In this document: one piece after another, positions 48,503 to 58,018 of the stretch
How positions within the stretch are numbered: position 1 is the stretch's first letter
Layout: every line of letters starts with the position of its first letter
Origin: Chrysochromulina tobinii
Taxonomy: Eukaryota; Haptophyta; Prymnesiales; Chrysochromulinaceae
Assembly (NCBI GenBank): GCA_001275005.1
Contig: JWZX01003271.1
Coordinates: 1-63,255 of the forward strand
DNA length: 63,255 nucleotides
Direction: 5' to 3'
Translations under genes and position numbers: made by a program
Notes under the pieces: model-generated
What the model was told of the DNA's origin: nothing
Database searches by the model: none
The model's input: only the letters and a program-made list of their open reading frames with translations

Positions 48503-49048
48503 CTAGAGCCCGAAGAGAGATGGCTTCTCCTCGCCGGACGCCTCCCGAGCTGAGATGCGCTCTGCCTGTTTGTTGACCGTCTGCACGGCGTACTTGCTCT
48601 TCTTATCGCTCGAAGTGGCCCCGGTGGACTTCTTCTCTCCCGAGGCAACTACTTTCTTCTCCGCCGCCGCCGCCGCCGCTGCGGCGGCCTTTTTGGCCTT
48701 GGCATCCTCGATGGCGGCCAGCTTCTTCGCCTCTCTCTCCGCAATCGTCTTCTGCGCCTTCTCGTACTCGGCGGCCGCCTTCTCCTCCTGCTCCTGCTGC
48801 GCCCGCTTCAACGCGTCCTTCTTCGCCTGAAACGCCGCATCCTTTGCGGCCTGCTCCGCAGCAAAGTCATCCAGGCCTGCAAAGTCCCCGAGTCCGGCGG
48901 CCAATGTCGTAGTCGGAAAGATGGAGGACGCGGCGGCAGAGCTGCTCAGGACCGCCGGGCGCGGCGCGACCACAAGCTGCTCCATTGGCGGGGGCGTGGC
49001 GAGCCACGCCATCATCACCGCCGCAGTGCAAGTGAGCAAGGCAACCAT
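48503..49048 (-). CDS. Coiled-coil protein with signal-like N-terminus, hypothetical
   Basis: 181 residues from the ATG at 49,048 (MVALLTCTAAVMMAWLATPP). A hydrophobic start is followed by a Ser/Ala-rich stretch and a FAGLDDF motif. A long Lys/Glu/Ala helix comes next (AAKDAAFQAKKDALKRAQQE ... EREAKKLAAIEDAKAKKAAA), then a basic Ser/Lys segment (KKSTGATSSDKKSKYAVQTV) and a PSLFGL end. The layout fits a complex-plastid or secreted protein, but no family is recognised. TGACGAAA lies about 65 bases upstream. Confidence 0.55.
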   Translation of the reverse strand: MVALLTCTAAVMMAWLATPPPMEQLVVAPRPAVLSSSAAASSIFPTTTLAAGLGDFAGLDDFAAEQAAKDAAFQAKKDALKRAQQEQEEKAAAEYEKAQKTIAEREAKKLAAIEDAKAKKAAAAAAAAAEKKVVASGEKKSTGATSSDKKSKYAVQTVNKQAERISAREASGEEKPSLFGL

Positions 49049-49163
49049 CGTCGGGTCGGAGATTGGTAAAGTCGCGGAAAAGCACCGTCCGTGTGTGACT
49101 GTGAAGGTCATAATGACGAAACTGATCGGAAGACTGACTGACAACGGCAGCGTGAAGGTATTC

Positions 49164-51242
49164 TCATTCGGCGACCTCGGCCTTCCACGCCTCCTCGAGG
49201 CGCGCCTCGAGCGCCGCCGTCGCCACGCTCAGCAGCTTTGGCTCGAGAGAGGCGGCCATGAGGCGCGCGGCGTCGCATTCGAGGACGAGGCCGAGGTCGA
49301 AGAGCTCGGAGGGGTCAGCGGCGAGGAGGGCCTCCTCGTGCAGCGCAAAGGCCGCCGCCGCGGCGCGTAGCAGTGCGACCTGCCCGTCCACAAAGAGCAT
49401 GTCCCACACGCGCAGTGTGCTCTCGAGGGGCAGCGAGTCGAGGAAGGCGCATAGGAGCCATGAGGTCGATTGCTCCTTGATGGGGACGCCCTCACGTTGT
49501 AAGCGCTCGAGGGCGCGCGGGGTCGTGGCCGCGATCACGTCTAGCAGCGCCGCCTGTGCCACGTGCAATCCTTCCATGCGTGGCGAGTGGTACCGCGGAA
49601 GCAACCGGGCACAGAAGGTTGCAAGGAGCGCGAAGGCGTCGGACGTGTCGGCATGAAGGAGAAGGAGGCCAGCGACGAAGTTGAGGCCCTGGCAGTAGCC
49701 CACACACGGGTTGTGCGCGGCGAGGGCGTGGAGGACGCGCCGTAGCGGCGCGATCAACCCTGCCGCCCCGTGACTGAACCACGGATGGGAAGGGAAGGTG
49801 CGTAGGAGATCGACTGCGATTACACGGTGGGCCGAGGCCAAGGCGGATGCCGCATCATCCGTCGCCGCTACCGTGTCGGCCACCGCCGCCAACTTAGAGC
49901 GCGCGCCGTCGCCGTCGCCGCCTTCGCCGTGTCCGCCCATCCGTAGGTCGCCGTGTCCGCCCATCCTTAGGTCGCCGTGTCCGCCCATCCGTAGGTCGCC
50001 GTGTCCGCCCATCCGTAGGTCGCCGTGTCCCATCCATAGGGCGAGGGGCGCGCCGCGGCAGCTGTGAAGCCAAACGTGCGCACGGTGCTGGAAGGGCACC
50101 CCGCCGACGAGCAGCCGGCGCAGTCGACGCGGGTGCACCTCATCAAGCGAGGCGCAGCTGCAAATGGACGCATTCCACACCCGCAGCTGCATCGCATCCG
50201 TCTCCCACCAGCCACCCGCTGCGTGCCGCGCTTGCTCACTCTGCTCGCGCTCGGCTGCTGCGCCTCTCTGACGCAACGGAGTCTCCATCTCGCGCTGGCG
50301 CTGCCGATGTGTGCGGTGTGGAGTGGAGGGAGTTCCACCCGCTGCGCCGGGCAGCTCAAATCCCAGTGCGTCCAGAGGCGGCATGGCGGCCGCACCGACG
50401 GCCGCACCAGCGCCCACCCTCTGCGCAGCCAATGCCGACTCCGAAGCTGCGAACGGTCGCCACTCGAGGCGCACACAGAGCCGCACACAGAGCTGGCGAT
50501 GACCGTTGGAGGCGCCCGATGATGGCCGCTCCGGCGTCGCCATCATCCGATCCGCAGCCCACGGGACAGCGCCGACGTAAGCCATCTGCGGCGCCTCCGA
50601 GCCGCTCAGCTCGCCGCTCACGACCGAAGAGACGAACGGCGTGAGCGAGAGCGCGTCGGCGTGCAGGGTGCACGCTGCGAGCGGCGTCCCGCCGCCGTCG
50701 CCGTCGCTCTCGCACACAATCGCACGCAGAGGCACCGGCTGCGCGGGCGCCGTACGCGCTCCCGCCGTGCCCTCTGCCAGCACGGGCAGCGCAAACGCCT
50801 GGTTCCACTCGCGCAAGCACGCATCGCCACCACCCGGGCTACCGCGGAGTGCGTGCGAGCGCACCACACCCTCGCCGAGTCTGAGCTCCACAAACAGGGC
50901 CGCCTCGGCGTCGAGGAGCTCTTCGGCCGCCGCGCCGGCGATCGGCTCGAGCGCCAACAACCGCACCATGATCACGCCCACGCACGCGTCGCGGTCTGCT
51001 GGAGGTGGAGGTTGCGGCGCTTGTGGGAGCGGCGATGGAGCGAACGATGGGCTCGCTGGCGTGGGCGCATCGCGTCGGGCCTCCCACTTGCGTTGCAGCG
51101 ACGCGCTCTCAGCAAGCAGTTGCTCGACGAGCTGCTCGAGGGCTGTCACCTTGGCTGACTCCTCAGCAGCGAGCTGCTCGGCCGACTCGGCACGCTGGCG
51201 CAGGCGCACGAGCTGCTTCTCCTCAAAGTGCGAGCTATTCAT
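49164..51242 (-). CDS. TBC-domain Rab GTPase-activating protein
   Basis: First ATG at 51,242 (MNSSHFEEKQLVRLRQRAES). An N-terminal coiled coil (about 1-60) is followed by a region that may be a C2-like domain (VRLLALEPIAGAAAEELLDA...LFVELRLGE). The second half is a TBC domain: HPRRLRRLLVGGVPFQHRAH, the arginine finger in IAVDLLRTFPSHPWF, the glutamine finger in NPCVGYCQGLNFVAGLLLLH, then STSWLLCAFLDSLPLESTLRVWD across the last helices. Both catalytic fingers are intact, so GAP activity on a Rab is expected in membrane traffic. A minisatellite inserts GGHGDLRM repeats ahead of the arginine finger. The motif at 51,307-51,341 lies about 65 bases upstream of the ATG. Confidence 0.85.
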   Translation of the reverse strand: MNSSHFEEKQLVRLRQRAESAEQLAAEESAKVTALEQLVEQLLAESASLQRKWEARRDAPTPASPSFAPSPLPQAPQPPPPADRDACVGVIMVRLLALEPIAGAAAEELLDAEAALFVELRLGEGVVRSHALRGSPGGGDACLREWNQAFALPVLAEGTAGARTAPAQPVPLRAIVCESDGDGGGTPLAACTLHADALSLTPFVSSVVSGELSGSEAPQMAYVGAVPWAADRMMATPERPSSGASNGHRQLCVRLCVRLEWRPFAASESALAAQRVGAGAAVGAAAMPPLDALGFELPGAAGGTPSTPHRTHRQRQREMETPLRQRGAAAEREQSEQARHAAGGWWETDAMQLRVWNASICSCASLDEVHPRRLRRLLVGGVPFQHRAHVWLHSCRGAPLALWMGHGDLRMGGHGDLRMGGHGDLRMGGHGDLRMGGHGEGGDGDGARSKLAAVADTVAATDDAASALASAHRVIAVDLLRTFPSHPWFSHGAAGLIAPLRRVLHALAAHNPCVGYCQGLNFVAGLLLLHADTSDAFALLATFCARLLPRYHSPRMEGLHVAQAALLDVIAATTPRALERLQREGVPIKEQSTSWLLCAFLDSLPLESTLRVWDMLFVDGQVALLRAAAAAFALHEEALLAADPSELFDLGLVLECDAARLMAASLEPKLLSVATAALEARLEEAWKAEVAE
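49925..50040 (-). repeat. 24-base coding minisatellite in the TBC gene
   Basis: Four to five copies of GTCCGCCCATCCGTAGGTCG plus CCGT, encoding the octapeptide GGHGDLRM on the minus strand. One copy has a T for G substitution and the last is truncated. Confidence 0.9.
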
Positions 51243-51589
51243 GTGATCGCCCGACAGCGCCAAGGATCGCTGTTGGGCGTCATTCCGCTCCGACTGTTGC
51301 TGGCTGCTGGGTGTCGAATTCTAAACATTGGCTGTGAAACACACAACGCGCGCTCTCCGGACCCCCAAGCACGGGGGCCGCTATCGCAATGGACGCTCCG
51401 ACTTGGCCACTGTGCCGCGACGGCGCGTTATGCTGTGAACGGCTTTTGGCCGGAGCTTGCGGAGTCAGGGGCCCGGAGGACTCACATCGAAAAGCGGGAC
51501 CGCCGTCGTGCGAGCCTAGTGTTTTCACTTTTGTAATATGGCGAGTTATCTGCAAAACAACCGCCCTCCAGCAACAAATACAGTTCAGA
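51243..51589. other. TBC gene upstream region
   Basis: Holds the shared motif at 51,307-51,341. No gene is seen in the remaining bases up to the zinc-finger gene end. Confidence 0.4.
51307..51341 (-). promoter_or_regulatory. Motif shared with the pseudokinase upstream region
   Basis: GGTGTCGAATTCTAAACAT then TGGCTGTGAAACA; it differs from the copy at 23,509-23,542 by one inserted T. It lies 65-99 bases upstream of the TBC ATG in the same orientation as at the pseudokinase gene. Confidence 0.5.
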
Positions 51590-52676
51590 TTATAACGCCA
51601 CAGAGCCGGGGGCTGGGCCAGGCCTTGGCGAGAGAATCGTGCCCGGTGGCAGGTAGGTAGAGCTCGTGCCGCCGCCACTGCGGCTGAGCGTCGTCTTGAG
51701 CGCGCGCTTGACCTGTGCCTTGGCCGCCCGGATCTGCTCGCGCCGCTCCGCTTTGCGCGCGTCGCGAGCGAGGAGCGCCTCCGCTCGCTCTCGCTCGTCG
51801 GCACTCAACGCATCGGGCGTGGCCGTGTACCGCGCGCGCAGCGCCGCGTTCGCTTCGGCGGAGCCTGCGGCGTTGGTGCCTTGCCATGCGCGCGTCGGGT
51901 CGGAGGGGGGCTTCTGCCGCTTGGCGCTCGGTCCGCCAGCGCCTCTGCCAACGTCCTCGGGGGTCGAGCCACCCTCCGCCGCCGCCAACGGACGCTTGCT
52001 ACCCGCCACCGCAGCCGTGCAGTGCCGTGCCCAATGGCCCAGTTGGCCGCACTTTTTGCAGCGTCCCGTCTCGCCTGCGGCGGCTGCGGCCGCGGCGGCT
52101 GCCGCGACGAAGCTCTCATCAAGGTCTGGACGCGTGGCGATCGGCGCTGGCGCGGGCGGTGCGGCCGACAGCGCCGCCTTCCTCAAGGACACTTTGGGCG
52201 CGTCGTCGTGTTTGGGGCCCTTGGTGATCGTGGCCACCTGCATGAGGCAGCGCGCGTTGCACTTACGGCACTCACGCCGGTACGCAAAGTTGAGCTCGCC
52301 GCAGAACGCGCCCGCCACGCCCATGCAGACCCAGCCGCGCTTCTCGTCCTTCTTGAGCTTGCGGTCGGGGCGCCGCTCGGGCGGCAGCTTGAACAGTGGG
52401 ATGCCCACTGCCACGGGTGCGGCTCCGTGGGTGCTAATAGCGGCAGGCGGTGGTGATGGTCTCGTCGGCGAGCGCCTTGATGGGAGGGGCTGGCAACTCC
52501 TCCTCGCTGAGCTGCACTTGTGCTGGTACACCTGGCTGCTCTTGTCGAGCAGCCGCAGCTTCCTTGAGCTGTGCTTGCTTGCGATCGGAGGCTCGGTCCG
52601 CTGCCTTTTGCTCCTCGAGCGTCCGGCCGCGCTTCTCGGCGCGGCGCCTCATGGCCTCCTCTGATCGCACGCCCAT
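51590..52676 (-). CDS. RanBP2-type and CCHC zinc-finger protein (frame break near the N-terminus)
   Basis: The ATG at 52,676 starts MGVRSEEAMRRRAEKRGRTL, a charged helix that runs into LPAPPIKALADETITTAC before a stop at 52,434. The rest of the protein continues in the next frame from about 52,450, so an intron or a one-base indel lies near 52,440-52,470. The second part has VGIPLFKLPPERRPDRKLKK. It then shows a RanBP2-like finger (WVC...FCGELNFAYRRECRKCNAR), an Ala run and a CCHC zinc knuckle (CKKCGQLGHWARHC), and ends in an Ala/Arg helix and a Pro-rich tail. Both finger types bind single-stranded RNA in many proteins, so an RNA-processing role is likely but not specific. Confidence 0.7.
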
Positions 52677-53318
52677 TGATGGCTCTGTCGGCTCCGTCCA
52701 CACGCAGGTCGACGTCGCCCAGGATTAATCCAGGGTTCTGCTAATTACTGTCGTCATCGACGGGCCGTCCAGGCCGTTGGACGTGCGCTCCACGGACGCC
52801 CACTCGATGGCGATTGCCATTAGGGCTGGGTCGACTAGTGGGTTTTTTCTCGGATAGCCTAAGGATAGCCACCTCGCGACAGGCACAGCACCCACCGTCA
52901 CACGACAGTACGACTGAGCCTCAGCTCCCCAGTGTCCGTCTCGCCGACGATCGCGGAGCGGCACGTCGACACGGTACATGTAGATCTAGTAGATCCGTCT
53001 GGAGTTCCCAGCGCAGAGGCAGAGACGAAGACCACGGAGAGGAGCGTGGAGCGAGACGACAACCCTCCATGCAACCCTCCCACGTCCGTTCAATCGTCAT
53101 GAGAGAGGCTCACCGCCCGAAAGCGCGCGCGGGGCTGCACTGACTATAGGTGGCTGCACTGCACCATCGGCGAGGCGTGGTCACACGGTCCAATGGATGC
53201 CTCTCTCCACGGATCGTGCGATGCAATAAGGATGCATGTGTGCATGCACGGCCTGGGCCCCTCGACCGTGCATGCATTGGCTTCGCTCAGCCCTCGACCG
53301 TGCATGCATTGGCTTCGC
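52677..53318. other. Intergenic region with a short direct repeat at its end
   Basis: Between the zinc-finger gene start and the MORN gene end. Apart from the 32-base repeat at 53,261-53,324 and CATGCA-rich DNA near 53,225-53,250, nothing is seen. Confidence 0.4.
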
Positions 53319-53324
53319 TCAGCC
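53261..53324. repeat. Two copies of a 32-base direct repeat
   Basis: CTCGACCGTGCATGCATTGG followed by CTTCGCTCAGCC, repeated head to tail. The second copy contains the stop codon of the MORN gene. Confidence 0.85.
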
Positions 53325-54536
53325 AAAGGTGACGGTAGGGGTTGGCTCGACGGGTGTGGCGCCGGGCGTCAGCCAGGGCGTCGCGTACACGTCCGCCGGC
53401 TTGGTCGGTGCCGGCAGGTCCAGGATGGTCGAGGACGGCAGGATGGTCGGCGCTTGGTGCTCGGCAACCGCCGTACCTTCTTGCTGCATGCGAGCGTAGA
53501 TCGAAGCGTACAGCGCGCGGCGGTCGACGCCGACGAGCGAGCCTCCGGCCGCCTTGCTTGCCAGAGCAGCGGCGCCGCTCTCGCGCCGCTCAAAGATGCT
53601 CCGTTCGATCTCGAAGCGGCGCGTCTCACTCGACGTTCCCAAAACCGGACGCGCGAGCGGCCACGGCCACGCGTCCTTCGGCGGCGCGGGACGGTAGGTA
53701 GGTCGATTGCCGGAGTGCATGTAGGCGACCTGGCGCATCGCTGGCGAGGGCCGCTGCGATGCGGGGCAGTGCGCGTACAGGACCGGCGCCGCGCTCAGAG
53801 GGCGCGGCGGCTTGGCCCAGATCTCACGTGTGGCTGGCTCGAAGGCCCCAACGCGCTGCATGTCCTGCCTCGGTGCGCCGCACTGGAGGGCGATTTCCTC
53901 GAGGCCTGCCTGGCGGGCGAGTGCAAAGGCCTCGCGCAGCATGATCTCGCCATGACGCTCCTCGTGCCAGCGCAGCCCAGTCAACACCGTCGCGCTGTCC
54001 ACGGGCGCCACGCGCCGATTCTCCCACTCAATCTCACCCTCGAGAAGCGCCCATGCCCGCCGCCGATCCGCCGACCAGATGAGCGCGACGCCCACGGAGC
54101 GGTCGTTGTGCCACTGGCTCACGGTCACCACGCCCGATCGGTGATGGTACGCGCCGCGGCCAGACCGCTTGCCACTTTGGAACTCGCCTTCGTACACGTC
54201 GCCGCTCGGATGCCTCAGGCGGCCGGTTCCGTGCATGAGGCCGTCTACGATGTCGCCCTCGTAGTGCGCGCCCGTGGCCCACTCGATCGAGCTCGCCGAC
54301 ACTTGCACGCAGGCACGCGGCGGCAGCTTCGGCGCCGGCGACGGAAGCTTCGGCGCCGGCGGCGGCCTATGCTTTGGAACCGTGCTGTTGTCTGGGCCCC
54401 GCGTCCAAACGTGGCGCTTTTCGTGCGGGTACGAGTACGACTTCGGGTTGGGCGGCTCGGCCCATCGAAAGGCGGGCTCCAGCTTGCTCTCGGTCTCAAT
54501 GAGCAATGCGTGGGCTATTACGGACGAGTTGGGCAT
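53319..54536 (-). CDS. MORN-repeat protein
   Basis: 405 residues, ATG at 54,536. Residues about 80-150 contain MORN repeats: GAHYEGDIVDGLMHGTGRLRH, then SGDVYEGEFQSGKRSGRGAY, then a weaker third repeat. A Pro-rich stretch with PAPKLPSPAPKLP repeats precedes them. The region after the repeats (WHEERHGEIMLREAFALARQ, VAYMHSGNRPTYRPAPPKDA and a C-terminal Pro/Thr-rich tail) has no domain I can name. MORN proteins link membranes to the cytoskeleton and are frequent in cilia. Partner and location are unknown. Confidence 0.75.
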   Translation of the reverse strand: MPNSSVIAHALLIETESKLEPAFRWAEPPNPKSYSYPHEKRHVWTRGPDNSTVPKHRPPPAPKLPSPAPKLPPRACVQVSASSIEWATGAHYEGDIVDGLMHGTGRLRHPSGDVYEGEFQSGKRSGRGAYHHRSGVVTVSQWHNDRSVGVALIWSADRRRAWALLEGEIEWENRRVAPVDSATVLTGLRWHEERHGEIMLREAFALARQAGLEEIALQCGAPRQDMQRVGAFEPATREIWAKPPRPLSAAPVLYAHCPASQRPSPAMRQVAYMHSGNRPTYRPAPPKDAWPWPLARPVLGTSSETRRFEIERSIFERRESGAAALASKAAGGSLVGVDRRALYASIYARMQQEGTAVAEHQAPTILPSSTILDLPAPTKPADVYATPWLTPGATPVEPTPTVTFG

Positions 54537-54942
54537 CGGACCGAACAGCGACAGGGGGTGTGCCTGACGAGTATTGCCTCGGTGCTCAAGCTGCTGCCGC
54601 CGCCGCCGCTGCTGCCTGGAGAGTTAGAGGAAAATCGAACGAACTTAGCCCGCCGATACGACGCGTGAAGCAACTTGTGCTACTGATGGGCCAAGCACGC
54701 ACCCACAAGCCCCGGTGATGCACAGCACGTGTTGTCGGCTTCCTTTCAACTAAACATTTGAATTCCGGTAGGCCCCTCACTAGGAGACGTGAGAAATCCA
54801 GGCACGACCTTTTCAGCTGTGAGTTGGCGCCTTTACGGGAACCGCGAACAGCGTATACGGCTGAGCGGCATAAACTTCCAAGTTCGCTGACGAAATCGAG
54901 CGCGATGCGATGGCAAGGGAGGATTAGTGTGCGGTCTCCGCG
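54537..54942. promoter_or_regulatory. Divergent promoter region with a TGACGAAAT element
   Basis: Between the MORN and kinesin genes, which diverge here. TGACGAAAT lies at 54,888-54,896, 47-55 bases before the kinesin ATG; the same element occurs upstream of the SEC14 and other genes. No gene is seen in this interval. Confidence 0.35.
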
Positions 54943-57871
54943 ATGCCGTCGAGCACGGCCATCACCACGTTCCTGCGGCTGCGCCCGTCCAAGCACGGCT
55001 CTGGCTACTTTGCCGTCGATCCATCCGCGCCCAACAAGGTTGAGGTCTCCGTGCCTCCCGAGGAGGCGGCGGGCCTACACGTGAACCACAAGCGGAACCA
55101 ATGGAAGTTCAGCTTTGACGGTGTGCTCGAGACTCGCGCGACGCAAGAGGAGGTCTTCGAGCGCGTCGCCGAGCCCGTCGTCGCTTCCGTCTTCGAGGGC
55201 TACAATGGCACGGTCTTCGCGTACGGCCAGACGGGCAGTGGCAAAACGTTCACGCTCACAGGCGGCGTGAATGCCTTCGGCGAGCGTGGCATCATCCCGC
55301 GCACGCTGAGCGCCCTCTTTGCGCGCATCGCCGCTGACACGGAGGCCGAGTATACGGTCCGCATATCGTACCTCGAGATCTACAACGAGACTGGCTTCGA
55401 CTTGCTCGACTCACGGCAGGCCGCAGTGCAGTCCAAGGGACACGGCAACCTGGCGCATGCAGATCTGGCGCAGCTCGCGCGCGTGCAGGGCGGTCACCGA
55501 GGACGCGGATGGCTCCGTGCGCCTCAAGGGGCTCTCGTCGCACGTGGTGGGCAGCGAGGAGGCGGCTCTCAACCTGCTCTTCGTGGGCGATACCAATCGC
55601 GCCGTCTCGGAGACGTCGATGAACGCGGTCTCGTCGCGCTCGCACTGCGTGTTCACGGTGGCGCTCGAGGCGCGTCCGCACGGCTCGAGCACCGTGCGCC
55701 GCTCCAAGCTCCACCTCGTCGACCTCGCAGGCAGCGAGCGCGTGGGCAAGAGCGGCGCGAGCGGCACGACACTGAACGAGGCGATCCACATCAATTCGAG
55801 TCTTTTTCAGCTCGAGCTTGTGATCATGGCCCTCCATGAGCGCCAGACAGCGAGCAGCCGGCACGTGCCCTACCGAAACTCAATGTTGACCTCCGTGCTA
55901 CGCGACTCCCTCGGCGGCAACTGCAAGACGGTCATGGTGGCCACGGTCCACCCGGCCGTGAGCCACACAGACGAATCCATCTCCACGTGCAAGTTTGCGC
56001 AACGGGTGGCGATGGTCAAGAACGAGGTGAGTGTGAACGAGGAGGTGGACCAAGCAGTGCTCATCGCGCGGCTGCAGGACGAGAATCGCAAGCTGCGCGA
56101 GGCGGGTGGTGGCGCTGGCGGGAGTGCGGAGGACGACCCGACCAAGCAGCTGAGTGCTGAGGAGTTGCAGCAGTTGCATCGCGACGTGCGTGCCTTTGTG
56201 AGCGACGCGGACCCACAGGTGACGCTCGCGTGGGGGCCTGGCAAGCGGCTGGCCAAGGTGCGCCACGCGCTCTGGATCCTCAAGGGGTTGCTGCTCGAGG
56301 GGTGGCGGCCGCACCGGGCGCCACCCGCCGAGGCTTGGTCTGCTGAACGGCTCGCACGGAGTGCGCCGGCACCGACGGCCGGTGTGGTGGCCGCTGGGGC
56401 GGCAGGGGCGAGTGGCGGCGTGGGCACTGGAGGCGGCGGAGGCGGCGACGAGGGGCCGAGCTCGACGACTGGTGGCACGCGGGCGGCGGACGAGGCGGAG
56501 GCGGCTGAGGTGCGAGAGCGGCGCGAGGAGTTGCTGCGGCGCGCTGACGACGCGCCTGTGGTGACGGCGGCGGAGGAGGCGACAGCGCTACGTAGCGTCG
56601 AGCAGGCGTACTCCCTGTTTACAAGCTGCTATGCCCAGGGCGTCGCCTTGACGCGAGCCCATCGCGAGGCGCGCGCGGCGCTCCGTTTGCATGTCGAGAG
56701 GGCGCAGGCGATCGGCCAGTCGCTGCGGGCGGTGCGGGACGCGGTTGGAGCGGCCAAAGCGGCGGTCGAGGCGCGCCGCGTGTCGCTCGCCGTCGCCTCC
56801 GTGCTCCCTGCTGCTGCGACGGCGGACGCGGCGGCGGACGCGGCGGCGGACGCGGCGGCGGTGGACTCGGCGGCTGCTTCCCATGGGGTGGGCGAGGACG
56901 AGGAGGAGCGACGGTTGTGTGCTGAGCTGCAACACGCCAAAGATCTGTACCATGCGCAAGCGACGGAGCTCAAGCACTTGAAGCAGCAATGCACTGCGCT
57001 GCAGGGGCGTGCGGATGGATTGCACGCAGCGGCGGAGATGGCTTTCCATTCTTGGTGGCCTCTCGCGTGCGAAAGGCTGCAAGTGCCGCCGCCGCCGACG
57101 AGCGGTGAGGGGGGCGAGGAGCAGCCTACCGCCTTCCACCCCCCACCCCCCTCTTCCGAGCCGACACCGCGCGCACCACCGCGCGCACCACCGCGGGCAA
57201 CAGGGCTTCCGCCGCCGCCGCGGCCCGCGCCGCCCCCACCGCCGCCGGCGGCGGCCGCTTCCGCCGCTCCGGTGGCGGCGGCGATGAGTGCGGCGGCGTG
57301 GCTGGCGCTGCTGAGTGATCCTCACGCGGCGCTCGCCGAGTTCCGTCACGCGCACTGGGACGCCGCGCGCGCGAGGGAGAGAGACGAAACCAAGCGCGCG
57401 CTGCATGAGGCGTATGCGGGCGCCAAGGAGGCGGGTGAGCTTGTGGGTCGCAAGCGTGCGGCGGTGGCACAGCTCAAGGAGGCGCTCGGGACGGCGCTCG
57501 AAGGTCAGGCCGGTAATCAGGCCGGTAGCCAGGCCGGCGAGGAGCGCATGCGCGCGCAGCTAACGCTCGAGACGACGCTGTACAAGGGCGGCGTGGCCTC
57601 ACTCAAGGAGCTCAAGGGCGAGATTGAGAGCCTTCAGCTCCAGCTCCAGCGTTCGCAGCAGCGCTTGCAGGCGGACTTTGAGAGCTGGCACACGGGTGCG
57701 CTCGCAGACGCCAGCAAGCGCGCCGCCGCTGAGGGCGCCACCGCCACGCTCTTGGCCGGCGCGGCCAGCGCCGCCGCGCCCAAGGCACCTACCGCCGGTG
57801 CGATGCCAGCAGGGCTGTTTGTGCGCGGCAGCTTGCCAGGGCCGCCGACGTACGCTTGGGCGGCCGACTAG
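54943..57871 (+). CDS. Kinesin-9 family motor protein (frame break in the motor domain)
   Basis: ATG at 54,943. The motor domain is at the N-terminus: AITTFLRLRPSKHGSG, WKFSFDGVLETRATQEEVFE, the P-loop GQTGSGKTFTLTGG, YTVRISYLEIYNETGFDLLD, then after a frame break LSSHVVGSEEAALNLLFVGD, NAVSSRSHCVFTV (switch I), LHLVDLAGSERVGKSG (switch II) and PYRNSMLTSVLRDSLGGNCK. The order and wording match kinesin-9 (KIF6/KIF9), which works in cilia and flagella. Between about 55,440 and 55,495 the frame moves by one; the break falls in a surface-loop region before the VTEDADGSVRLKGLS segment. No good intron was seen, so an indel is likely. The tail has coiled coils, Ala/Asp repeats and a Pro-rich hinge. 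Confidence 0.85.
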
Positions 57872-58018
57872 GCTAGGGGTTTCTAGACGCCGTCACCGAG
57901 TCCGAAATAAGACTGTTTCAGTGAACTTGAGACCCTCACCTGCGGTCGTGAATTTCGGTTGACGAAATTGAATCTCTCGAAAAACTCAGTTGTGTGTGTG
58001 TGGGAGCGCGGAATCTTC

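Noticed and set aside
57960-58018. Extended start of the SEC14 gene at 57,959
   Set aside because: The codon at 57,959 is TTG, not ATG; the first ATG is at 58,019 and the preceding bases look like promoter or 5' UTR (TGACGAAAT).
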